NCBI RefSeq assembly: GCF_000169175.1
Contig: NZ_AAWS01000034.1
Span: 37,160-101,159 of the forward strand
DNA length: 64,000 nt
Origin: Microscilla marina ATCC 23134
GTDB lineage: Bacteria; Bacteroidota; Bacteroidia; Cytophagales; Microscillaceae
Direction: 5' to 3'
Position 1 is the first letter of the stretch. Every line of letters starts with the position of its first letter. Made by a program: the position numbers and the translations under genes. Of the stretch, positions 17,103 to 25,239 are shown one piece after another. The notes under the pieces are model-generated. The model saw only the letters and a program-made list of their open reading frames with translations, did not search any database and was not told the DNA's origin.

Positions 17103-17338
17103 CGGGCTTTATAGGTGTGTCCATCACGTGCCGGAATGCGAATTTATCCTGGAAGTATTGTTTGATGGTTTGCGAAACTACCATGTTTTGTGGACTGTCG
17201 GACTCCAGATATAAGCTTAGAGTTTGAGTGTGTTTAAACATCTGGTACTAAATTATCGACCTCATTGGATTATGCAAGTTTTTGCCGTAGATTCGCCCTT
17301 CTTCAAAATTGTTTGTTTCAACTTTTAGTCTCAAATTT

Positions 17339-18028
17339 ATGACACCTGGCAAAATTATACTAGTTACTGGTGGCAATCGGGGCATAGGCTTTGAAATGTG
17401 CCGCCAGCTTGCTACAATGGGACATAAAGTCATATTGACCGCGCGTACTTCTGACAAGGTGCAAGAAGCAGTAGTTCGTCTTGCCAACACGGGATTAAAA
17501 GTACAAGGTGAGGTGTTAGATGTGAGCAAAACAGGCTCTTTTAAGGTGTTTGCGCAACGTATTGAAGCAAAGTATGCCTACTTAGACGTGTTGATTAATA
17601 ACGCAGGTATTTTCTTGAAAGAAAGTTTGCAATCGCTTACTGAGCAGGTACTGGATGAAACCCTCAAGACTAACTTGTACGGCCCGATATTTTTTAGCCG
17701 TGAGCTCATTCCATTGCTCCATAACAGCAAAGGGGGGCGCATTGTGAATGTGTCTAGTTTTTTGGGAACCATGAGCGACATGAACCGCAACTACACTGCC
17801 TATCGTTTGTCTAAAGCTGCCCTCAATGCCTTTACTTTACACCTTTCGGTAGAATACCCCTTACTTAAAATAAACGCTTGCCATCCAGGGCATGTACAAA
17901 CCGATATGGGAGGGGTAAACGCCCAACGTACCATAGAAAAAGGTGCCGAGACCCCAGTATGGCTTGCTGTCCACACTGAAATACCCACTGGTAAGTTTTT
18001 CTTTGACAAGCAGGTGGTGGGGTGGTAG
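17339..18028 (+). CDS. Short-chain dehydrogenase/reductase (SDR)
   Basis: 229-residue NAD(P)-dependent oxidoreductase of the classical SDR type. Visible: nucleotide-binding TGGNRGIG (10-17), NNAG (87-90), the catalytic Ser in VNVSSFLG and the YRLSK pair (Tyr155, Lys159). GHPVQTDMGG-like sequence (CHPGHVQTDMGG) follows. The substrate is unknown; the closest style is carbonyl-reductase-like SDRs of about 230 residues. The start at 17339 is preferred over an upstream TTG because the protein then begins MTPGKIILVTGG, as in the family. It stands alone between dnaB and the convergent acylase gene. Confidence 0.92.
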   Translation: MTPGKIILVTGGNRGIGFEMCRQLATMGHKVILTARTSDKVQEAVVRLANTGLKVQGEVLDVSKTGSFKVFAQRIEAKYAYLDVLINNAGIFLKESLQSLTEQVLDETLKTNLYGPIFFSRELIPLLHNSKGGRIVNVSSFLGTMSDMNRNYTAYRLSKAALNAFTLHLSVEYPLLKINACHPGHVQTDMGGVNAQRTIEKGAETPVWLAVHTEIPTGKFFFDKQVVGW

Positions 18029-18150
18029 TTTCTGCAGGAGCAAGCTTTAAGCGACAAGTCCTTAGGTGTTGATGCATATCTTTGCTTACGCAAAAAACAG
18101 GTTTGATTGAAAACAATATTTTTTACGCAAGCAAAACAACATATATAAGA

Positions 18151-20232
18151 TTAATCAAATACTTCCTCTCTTACCTTGTGTTTAAATACATCCTGAGGGT
18201 AAAACCAAGCATTGCGGAGCTTTTTCTTAGAAAACAAAGGCAGCTGATCGCCATAATGCTTGGATGTTTTTTGGGTAGAGTTGCCATAACTTAATAATAC
18301 TTTGGCTTTGACAGTTTTGCCAAACTCAATCACCCCTACCCAAGAGTCCCCCCCACCTACATAATTGATTCCTTGTTTGTCGGTGTAGCCCTCCCAAGCC
18401 ACTCTAAATACTCCAATGCCCCCCGCCGAACCATTGGCAGGCAAGTTATACTTGCCGTATTTCAGGCGGTGCATCTTACCCCAGGCAACGGTGAGCTTGC
18501 CGTGTTTTTGCTTAAGGTAAGTCGCCACGGCATTCAACATTTTTACTGCTTTTTTGGGCTGAGCCAAGCCATCAGGCGTAGTACGAGGCTGAGCCGCATT
18601 CCAGGGGGTTTTGTACATTTTACTGCGCCAAAATCCCATTTTAGATGCCCAAGCATAGAACAAATAAGCGCCCTTGCTATCATTGTCCAAATGTCGGTTC
18701 CAGTTTTGTAATACCTTTTTGGCTTCTTGGCTCAACGCATTGCCGTGTTGGTCTATGGCGGCAAACAAATCGTCTAAAATGCGGTCAGCCAGTTCAGAGC
18801 GGGTAGAGTGTTTGTAGGCAACCAGTTCGTCAAAAGTAATCGACGTATCTTCAGCCAACATTCGGGCAGAGCGTTGCGGACGGAAACCCATTCTGATAGG
18901 CGCCATATAGGGGGGATAGTTTTTGGGTATAAGCAATGGTGGAAAAGTAACCGACCAAGGTGGGTCATTGGCGTTTTGGAGCCAACCTTGTGGTGGATTT
19001 TTCACTTGAGGCATCTCTTTGTAAGCATGTATTTTATGCCATAGAGTAGCTGTTGTATTGCCTTTTACTACATTGTTCCAAAAAACCCAATCGCCTTTAG
19101 AACGCACTGGTACTCGTCCGTTAAATAGATAGAAAATATTCCCTTTTTTGTCGGCATACATCACATTCCAAAACGGAATTTGCTGCATTTTGAGGGCTTT
19201 TTCAAACTGGCGAAGGTTTTTGGCAGTAGCCATTTTCCACCATTGTAAAGCCATATTGGGGGCATTGGTGCCTGCCATTTTTATTGCCAAAGCCCTGCGT
19301 TTGCTCATTTTTACTACAGGACCGTGCTCCGAGGCAAGCAAGTCAATGGTTTTGCGCTGAAACTTGCCCTCTTTGGTTTTTATCCGGATGGTCGTACGGG
19401 TTTTTACAAATGGCTTGACTGCTCCATCCATTACATATCCCCCATCTTTGAGTTCCAGTTCGTATGTATCAGCATTGTCTATAGTATTATCTGTATGGCT
19501 CCAGCCCAGGTGTTGATTAAAACCAATGGCTATGCCTGGCAAGCCTACCAGGTTTACCCCATAGGTATTATGACGGGGGCTTATAAGGTGCATTTCGTGA
19601 AACAAAAACTCATTGCTCCACGGCAGGTGAGGGTTTTGCACCAACATGGCATTTTTGCTTGCCGACCGGGAAGGAGCTATGGCATAAGCATTGGAGCCTT
19701 TGTCGGCCCATTTTTGTACTCTGCCTAGTTCGCTACCTCCCACAAACCGTGTAAATACTACATACATCAAATGTAGGTGAATGTCGTTAGTGGTTACTGG
19801 AAGGACTACTTTATATTTTTTGTCAAAATGATTGGGATGTGCCTGGGCGTATTTGTTCATTCCCTTGACAAAGGCCTCAATGTGTTTTTTTTGGGTAGGG
19901 TGTTGTTTTTTTTGCCATCGTTTTGCCAACTGCGGAAATTGCAGCGAGTGGATGAGCTTGTCATTGTGCAGGTAGCGCATTCCCCAATATTCGGCGGCTT
20001 TGCCCCGTGACTTGCCATACATTTTTAGTATGAGGTTGCCGTGGTTGTGCATGTGTGCCCAGCCCATAGCCATAAACAGGTCTTGGTCGTTTTTAGCGTA
20101 GATATGAGGCACCCCCCAGGTATCCCAGATGATACGGGTTTGTTTGAAGTTTATTGATTGGGTGTTTTGTGCCTGGCACGACAACCCCAGCCAACTAATG
20201 AAAAACAAGGTAAATAAGTTTCGTATGGTCAT
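18151..20232 (-). CDS. Penicillin-acylase-family hydrolase
   Basis: 693-residue N-terminal nucleophile hydrolase, exported: residues 1-22 are a signal peptide, possibly a lipoprotein signal with Cys19 (LGLSC). The precursor would cut itself before Ser180 in DKGSNAYAIAPS, exposing the catalytic serine of the beta chain; the alpha chain contains the usual RIIWDTWGVPHIYA start and AMGWAHMHN motif. The family removes acyl side chains from penicillins, from N-acyl-homoserine lactones or from aculeacin-like lipids. Which substrate applies here cannot be read from sequence; quorum-signal degradation is one option. It stands alone and is convergent with the SDR gene. Confidence 0.9.
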   Translation of the reverse strand: MTIRNLFTLFFISWLGLSCQAQNTQSINFKQTRIIWDTWGVPHIYAKNDQDLFMAMGWAHMHNHGNLILKMYGKSRGKAAEYWGMRYLHNDKLIHSLQFPQLAKRWQKKQHPTQKKHIEAFVKGMNKYAQAHPNHFDKKYKVVLPVTTNDIHLHLMYVVFTRFVGGSELGRVQKWADKGSNAYAIAPSRSASKNAMLVQNPHLPWSNEFLFHEMHLISPRHNTYGVNLVGLPGIAIGFNQHLGWSHTDNTIDNADTYELELKDGGYVMDGAVKPFVKTRTTIRIKTKEGKFQRKTIDLLASEHGPVVKMSKRRALAIKMAGTNAPNMALQWWKMATAKNLRQFEKALKMQQIPFWNVMYADKKGNIFYLFNGRVPVRSKGDWVFWNNVVKGNTTATLWHKIHAYKEMPQVKNPPQGWLQNANDPPWSVTFPPLLIPKNYPPYMAPIRMGFRPQRSARMLAEDTSITFDELVAYKHSTRSELADRILDDLFAAIDQHGNALSQEAKKVLQNWNRHLDNDSKGAYLFYAWASKMGFWRSKMYKTPWNAAQPRTTPDGLAQPKKAVKMLNAVATYLKQKHGKLTVAWGKMHRLKYGKYNLPANGSAGGIGVFRVAWEGYTDKQGINYVGGGDSWVGVIEFGKTVKAKVLLSYGNSTQKTSKHYGDQLPLFSKKKLRNAWFYPQDVFKHKVREEVFD

Positions 20233-20297
20233 ATAGAATGAGTGTTGATGGTAATATTAGGTAAATGGCTAAAGAAAAAATAATTACTAATCAATTT

Positions 20298-20349
20298 AAA
20301 AAGTAAAGCTAAAAAGAGGACAACATCAAGCTCTTTTTTTTTACTTTTT
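20298..20349. terminator. Long A/T-rich hairpin upstream of the acylase gene
   Basis: AAAAAGTAAA and AAAAAGAG on the left pair with CTCTTTTT and TTTACTTTTT on the right around a 12-base loop. It is terminator-like on the plus strand, although no plus-strand gene ends here. It may insulate the promoter at 20442 from upstream transcription. Confidence 0.45.
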
Positions 20350-20441
20350 AAGCCATCACTTGTTGTAAGTATTTGATTAATAAGTTGTTAGTGATACTGA
20401 GGGAGAGGTTTGAAAATTGTTGGTTTTTTTTAACACAAGCA

Positions 20442-20472
20442 TTTGTTTTTTGCTAACATTGTTTTATATTTG
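20442..20472 (+). promoter_or_regulatory. Consensus promoter reading into the 20.5-21.4 kb element
   Basis: TTTG at 20442-20445, exactly 19 bases, then TATATTTG at 20465-20472: a full match to the Bacteroidota TTTG-N19-TAnnTTTG promoter. Transcription would start near 20479, just before the left arm of the 19-bp inverted repeat at 20493, and run through the non-coding repeats toward the ORF at 21483. Confidence 0.7.
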
Positions 20473-20537
20473 CCAAACAAATGAGCAAGAAAGTGTTTAT
20501 AAAAAGTTATAAACATCTCAAAATATTGAAAATATTT

Positions 20538-20762
20538 GTTAGCATTTCGTGCGATGTTTCGTCGCAGTAGAAGTTAAGCTCTCCATACATCACCATACGG
20601 CAATGTCATTCAGCGTATTCTAATTTACTATACCCCATAGTATAATCGAATTTAGCTGAACGGGCGAAGCCCTCAATGGTCAATTTTACTATGGGGTATA
20701 GTAACCCTAGCCTCCCATACGCCTACAGTGATTTCCGCTGGTCTCAGGCAAGAAGTAACAAA
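20538..20762 (+). repeat. Structured repeat unit 1
   Basis: Conserved 5' block 20538-20619 (from GTTAGCATTTCGTGCGATG to CATTCAGCGTATT), a private 18-bp perfect stem TTACTATACCCCATAGTA (20625-20642) / complement (20687-20704), an apical hairpin GGGC-GAA-GCCC (20662-20672), and a conserved 3' block from CCATACGCCTACAGTGATTT (20715) to about 20762. Confidence 0.8.
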
Positions 20763-20809
20763 TAATCATCATTTTTTTATTACTTATTGATAGTATAGTC
20801 TCAAATCGA

Positions 20810-21053
20810 GTTAGCATTTCGTGCGATGTTTCGTCGCAGTAGAAGTCAAGCTTTCCATACATCACTATACGGCAATGTCATTCAGCGTATTTTTAGGCTA
20901 GGGGGTATTACTCAAAGTAAAGCTATCCAAACATCATTTATAGTAATTTCATTTGGCGTGTTGAAGAGCCAAAAAGCAGCGTCGGTTTAATGCCTGCCTG
21001 TTTGTCTCTTGCTACGCTGGCAATGATTATTACAAATACCAGTGAGTAGTCAC
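20810..21053 (+). repeat. Structured repeat unit 2 (diverged middle)
   Basis: The 5' block 20810-20891 is nearly identical to unit 3. The central palindrome and the CCATACGCC block are absent; instead 20917-20962 holds a diverged second copy of the AAGCT-TCC-ACATCA-ATTCAGCGT part of the block. The end AGTGAGTAGTCACAA near 21040 matches the end of unit 3. Confidence 0.7.
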
Positions 21054-21130
21054 AATATTTGGTAAAAATACAAGCACACAACACCCACTTATTTTAAGTG
21101 AGTGAAGAATAAAGTAAAGTTGTAAGTTGA

Positions 21131-21345
21131 GTTAGCATTTCGTGCGATGTTTCGTCGCAGCAGAAGTCAAGCTTTCCATACATCACTATACGGCAATGTC
21201 ATTCAGCGTATTTTAGCGGGATACCGTCAATTCTTTCATTAAGAATAGCTGAATGAGCAAAGCTCAATTCGATTAATAATAGAATTGACGGTATCCCGCA
21301 CCATACGCCTACAGTGATTTCCGCTAGTCCCTAGTGAGTAGTAAC
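21131..21345 (+). repeat. Structured repeat unit 3
   Basis: 5' block 21131-21212, a private 19-bp perfect stem GCGGGATACCGTCAATTCT (21216-21234) / complement (21281-21299), an apical hairpin GAGC-AAA-GCTC (21255-21265) and the 3' block from 21301. The stem sequence is unrelated to that of unit 1, although flanks and loop are conserved. Confidence 0.8.
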
Positions 21346-21467
21346 AAGACTTATCAATGAAATCAAAAAAGTTATACGCAGTCACCAATGCAAGGGTGTT
21401 GATCAGTTAAGCTATAACTTTTTATAAACACCAATACTATTAAGAGCTTAAGAATCAATTATTTATA

Positions 21468-21477
21468 AGAAGGAGGT
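21468..21477 (+). promoter_or_regulatory. Unusually strong Shine-Dalgarno
   Basis: AGAAGGAGGT ends 5 bases before the ATG at 21483; the complementarity to the 16S rRNA 3' end is near maximal. Neighbouring genes in this window mostly lack any such site, as is usual in Bacteroidota. Confidence 0.8.
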
Positions 21478-21482
21478 CTCCT

Positions 21483-24305
21483 ATGTTAAATGAATCATTA
21501 TTGCAAAACTTTCCCCCTGCCAATGATAAAGATGTGTTTGATATTATTCAATTCATCAAAAAATCTCCTTTGGAAAAAAACTATTGGCGCATACTCAAAA
21601 CACTTTATAAAAAAACAGAGACTTATTTTTTGGGTTTGTCTTCACAAGACCGCCATGCTATAGATGTTGAGTCGACCAATAACCAATTGTTGATGTTGAC
21701 CCACTTGATTTTTAAGATTGACCGTATCAACCCCCAAGATGTAAAGAGCCCTTATCCCACCCACGCTACTTTGCGTTATATGAAACGCCGTGCTCGTAGA
21801 TTTTTGCGCACTCTGGCAGTTCAGCAGCCTCAATACTATTTCCAAATAGCTTCTAAACTGCTTGTTTTTCAGGCCGATAAGCCTCCGTTTAACTTAAGTT
21901 ATCAATGGATAAGCGCTGATATATTGTTGGGTAACTCTCGTCGTGCTCACCAAAAAGGGCACGGACAAGGCAAGTTTGTTTTTGATGGCAATCGTTATCA
22001 TTTACACCGCCGAGAAGACGGACAACCTGAGGTTTGGGATGGCCACCTCAATTTTTTGCAAGAGTTACTAATGAAAAATCTGCCTTGGGAAATTTATGAA
22101 TTTGCGGTGAAGATATTAGACCATCATCAAGCTACCCCTACCCAGGTAAGCGAAGAAGTGCTGGAGAAATTTTTCAGTGCACCCTCGCATTGGCTTAAGC
22201 GTACTGCTACTGCTATGGCATACCAAACGTTTTTGTTTCAGGGGGTCAAGCCCGCATTGTTTGCTGGAATGTGGTTGTATAGCAATGCCACTATTCGCAA
22301 AAAAATAGATGAAACCGATGCCAATCGACCCAATAAAGGCGCTAAGTGGTACAAAGACTATGGCAAACACCTGTTTAAATACAGTTTTAATGAATTGCGT
22401 GTAGGCAACAACGGCAAACGTATTGTAAAAGCGCTGGAGTTAGTACAGCAAAAGTATGCTCAAGAGATTCAGCCAGATAGTATTCTGCCTATAGCCCCAG
22501 CTTTGCTTCAGTCTAAGCACAAAGCACTGAATGATTTGGCGTTACAAGGAGCCGATTTTGCTCAGGAGGGCGATGCCATGGAGTGGCTTAAAGCTTTGGG
22601 TACCAACGCCAACGAACAGTTGTATAAGCAACTTGCCAAAAAGCTGATTACCAAGTTTACCCAACGCTACATGTATGCCCGAGACATTGAGCCTTATGTA
22701 TACAATGTGTCGCCTTACATAGCAGACTTTGGCTGGAGATTATCTGATAAATTATCCTGGGGAATTTATTCAGTATGGAGTAAACTCACCGACTATCAGC
22801 ATAATAACCGCATCAAGCGTGCATATTTTATCAATGCCATCACTACCCAGGCAGGAATCAATGCTTTTATGAATTATTATAGTGGCAGGCATTACCTAAA
22901 TAGTTTGCCTGAGTATATTCTGAACGACATTATCTCAGATGGAGATAAAAGGGTTTATGATTTTTTGGTAAATCGCCTGAAACTTGACTTGATTAAGCAA
23001 CCTATGTATCACTTGCAAAGGTTGGCGGTTTTTCCGGGAGATGTAAAAGAGGGTATTTTGGCTGAAGCCTTGCAAAAACTTAAAAATAAAGACTTGTTTA
23101 AAGACAGTTGGGGGGTAAATAATGGCTTTTCGAACATTTATGGTAATGATTGGGCTATAGATGCCTTTTTTCAACTCTTAGATATCGCCAAGGTGTCTGA
23201 TGCCGGGGCAAGCAACCTTTGTGGGCATGTATTTAAGTATGATCAACTGGCGGAACGTTTGATGGCATACATCTATGGTTTGCCTAATAGTAGTAATCGC
23301 AAAAGCTTGTTTTTGAAGCACTTGGCAGATAAGCTGAGCCGTGATGTAAACCTTGGCTCACGTATACCTGCCGAGTTGATAAGTGAGGTGATGCTGCGGA
23401 TGAACTTTGAAATGTTGCTGACCTTGGTGGCTACTGCCAACGATCAGGCTTGGGAAAACCTCAGCAAAGCAGTATATCAACAATTGCTGCATAAACAAAA
23501 CGAAGTTGGTTTCTGGAAAAATATTCTTGAGCGGGTACTCTCTGCTGAAAGTCAGGTTTTGAGCAATCGTTTGATAGAAGATCAAGGCTTTTTTGAACTT
23601 TTTCAGCAACAAAAAGATGCCTCGGTACTCGAAATCAACCATCCTTCTTTTGAGCAAGCATTATTGGCTTGGGTAAAAAACAACGAAGACCTGTTTACAG
23701 CAGGTGCAGCGCCTTTGCGAAGCTTGTGTTACCACAAATTACCTTCATTGCGTCAATGGGGGCTTGCCAAAGCCACCGAGATGGGCATGAGCATTATGTT
23801 TGGGCTACAATTGCTAGAGTCGGGCATTCCTGATACAATGGCTGCCGGGCGTGCTTATTTCAATGGATTGGCGGCTGGTTCTGACGATGAAAGAGAAGCT
23901 GCTTTGGCTTTATGCGACAGCCCCAGCAAAGAGGTACGCACATTTGGAATGGAATTTCTTACGCAGCGCAAAGATCAACTCAAAGACCAACCCCAGGTAC
24001 TGGCGTTTTTGTCTGAGCATGCCGATGCTTTTGTACAAGCGTTTGTATCGCATGAAATAAGTCAACAAGCGCTTAATGAACCTTTTGTGGCACGTTTCGA
24101 TAAAGAGATTCTACGAATGAAAAATCGTAGCCGCAAAGCAAAAGAGCATACTAAAAAGAGGGTAGAAGAAACTATGGCTGTAGATGCTCAAGTATTGAAA
24201 GAGGTAGCACGTTCGGGGGGCAAAACTGATGCAGAATGGGCCATTGTACAATTGACCAAAAAGGCATTGGCAGGCGAAGAAATAGATGGTTTTGTCCTGG
24301 ATTAA
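21483..24305 (+). CDS. Large helical-repeat protein of unknown function
   Basis: 940 residues that I cannot assign to a family with confidence. It has no signal peptide or membrane helix, so it should be cytoplasmic. Nearly the whole length reads as amphipathic helices. The C-terminal third (for example PSLRQWGLAKATEMG, then DDEREAALALCDSPSKEVRT) resembles HEAT-like repeats. A polar segment near residues 165-195 (GNSRRAHQKGHGQGKFVFDG) interrupts the helices, and the C-terminus is very basic then acidic (RMKNRSRKAKEHTKKRVEE). Helical-repeat scaffolds are common in regulatory and defence proteins, but no catalytic motif is visible. The start is fixed by the strong Shine-Dalgarno; a terminator follows at 24337. 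Confidence 0.85.
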   Translation: MLNESLLQNFPPANDKDVFDIIQFIKKSPLEKNYWRILKTLYKKTETYFLGLSSQDRHAIDVESTNNQLLMLTHLIFKIDRINPQDVKSPYPTHATLRYMKRRARRFLRTLAVQQPQYYFQIASKLLVFQADKPPFNLSYQWISADILLGNSRRAHQKGHGQGKFVFDGNRYHLHRREDGQPEVWDGHLNFLQELLMKNLPWEIYEFAVKILDHHQATPTQVSEEVLEKFFSAPSHWLKRTATAMAYQTFLFQGVKPALFAGMWLYSNATIRKKIDETDANRPNKGAKWYKDYGKHLFKYSFNELRVGNNGKRIVKALELVQQKYAQEIQPDSILPIAPALLQSKHKALNDLALQGADFAQEGDAMEWLKALGTNANEQLYKQLAKKLITKFTQRYMYARDIEPYVYNVSPYIADFGWRLSDKLSWGIYSVWSKLTDYQHNNRIKRAYFINAITTQAGINAFMNYYSGRHYLNSLPEYILNDIISDGDKRVYDFLVNRLKLDLIKQPMYHLQRLAVFPGDVKEGILAEALQKLKNKDLFKDSWGVNNGFSNIYGNDWAIDAFFQLLDIAKVSDAGASNLCGHVFKYDQLAERLMAYIYGLPNSSNRKSLFLKHLADKLSRDVNLGSRIPAELISEVMLRMNFEMLLTLVATANDQAWENLSKAVYQQLLHKQNEVGFWKNILERVLSAESQVLSNRLIEDQGFFELFQQQKDASVLEINHPSFEQALLAWVKNNEDLFTAGAAPLRSLCYHKLPSLRQWGLAKATEMGMSIMFGLQLLESGIPDTMAAGRAYFNGLAAGSDDEREAALALCDSPSKEVRTFGMEFLTQRKDQLKDQPQVLAFLSEHADAFVQAFVSHEISQQALNEPFVARFDKEILRMKNRSRKAKEHTKKRVEETMAVDAQVLKEVARSGGKTDAEWAIVQLTKKALAGEEIDGFVLD

Positions 24306-24336
24306 TTAAATGCTTGAGGTTTAACTATTGACCTAA

Positions 24337-24382
24337 ATACAAATCCCCTCGTTTGAAAATATTCAAGTGAGGGGATTTGTAT
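24337..24382 (+). terminator. Terminator hairpin after the 940-residue protein
   Basis: Perfect 14-bp stem ATACAAATCCCCTC (24337-24350) / GAGGGGATTTGTAT (24369-24382), with a further short TTTGAA/TTCAA pairing in the loop. It follows the stop codon by about 30 bases. The T-run is weak. Confidence 0.7.
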
Positions 24383-24456
24383 TATATTTAGATATGAGTG
24401 GTGTCGTATACAATGTGTTGTGTAGGTTAACAAAAACTAACCTTTGTAACACTGGC

Positions 24457-24651
24457 TTAACTTTCTACATCTACCCAAATGTTGGTAGTAAACTTGGCGG
24501 TTTGGGTTTTCTTGCAGCGGGTACAGGTTCGTTTCAAACTATTTCCTTGCCAATCATGTCCCCAAATTCGGCAGGCAAAATGCTTTGATTTGATTTTGTC
24601 TGCCTGAAACTCCTTTAAGTTCTCGTTCTCAGGTGTTTGATGCTCTGTCAT
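24457..24651 (-). CDS. Small zinc-ribbon-like protein
   Basis: 64 residues. The C-terminal half has a likely metal site: Cys and His in CRIWGHDW and a second knuckle CTRCK about 18 residues on. This arrangement is seen in small DUF1660-like and other zinc-ribbon peptides. The N-terminal part is acidic and polar. The function is unknown; nucleic acid binding is one possibility. It is convergent with the 940-residue gene and has its own leader of AT-rich DNA. Confidence 0.6.
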   Translation of the reverse strand: MTEHQTPENENLKEFQADKIKSKHFACRIWGHDWQGNSLKRTCTRCKKTQTAKFTTNIWVDVES

Positions 24652-25239
24652 AATTGTTTAATTAACGTGTTCGTGTGTCATTACAGCTTTTTTAAGAAAT
24701 ACGGTTATTTTCTAAAAAAAGTTAGATGATTCACCCAATACACAAGATATTATTTTCGTCTATGTTTCCCTGTAAATCACTCATGTTAAATTTACTTTCG
24801 TGCGCTGGGTCAATCTTTAAATTTAATAAAAAAATCAAATACTTAAGTAGCGGGTGTAAGACATTTTTTAATAATGCATATTTTAATTTGCTGTTACTGA
24901 CCACTAGTTACTTGTATTATTTCTGGTTTTGCTCAGAAATATCCTGCCAGACAAATGTCAATGGATAAGCGGAAAATACTGCGGGTAAAGTAAAAATTTT
25001 GAGTTTGATGCGTGTTTGCGGTGGTGGCTAAGTAAGTTTTTGGCAGGTTTGTTACACAACTCCCCAATTTAAGTGTAATACAGACGAAGCGTGAAACTGT
25101 TTTTTCAAGTTTAAAAACTTTTACTATATCAATTAATTGAAGTGAAATAGTTGAAAAAAAACGAATACGTGCTATGATAAAAATCATTTTACACCTCGAT
25201 TTTCACCTTCATATTTGTGGCTTTCTAAACTTGTAATTG
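24652..25239. other. Intergenic region upstream of the U32 gene, no gene seen
   Basis: About 590 bases, AT-rich, between divergent genes. CATATTTG at about 25209-25216 differs by one base from the -7 consensus and lies about 25 bases before the U32 start codon. No upstream TTTG box at the right distance, no hairpin and no protein-like frame were found. Confidence 0.35.

Larger units (their letters stand above)
20493..21431 (+). ncRNA. Candidate structured RNA/long leader bounded by 19-bp inverted repeats
   Basis: A 939-base stretch without coding potential. It begins with GTGTTTATAAAAAGTTATA (20493-20511) and ends with the exact reverse complement TATAACTTTTTATAAACAC (21413-21431). Inside are three related units (starting 20538, 20810 and 21131) that carry strong hairpins. 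A consensus promoter lies directly upstream and a strong ribosome binding site with a large ORF directly downstream. It could be a structured RNA, a regulatory leader of the 940-residue protein, or a non-autonomous mobile element; the sequence alone does not decide. Confidence 0.45.

Noticed and set aside
20493..21431. Retron, CRISPR array or integron cassette array
   Set aside because: End complementarity and repeats suggested these, but there is no reverse transcriptase, no cas genes, no regular spacer pattern and no attC-type core sites or integrase. Kept only as an unassigned structured element.
24726..24968. 80-codon plus-strand frame in the spacer before the U32 gene
   Set aside because: Composition follows the AT-rich DNA (Phe/Lys/Leu/Ser) and there is no start signal.
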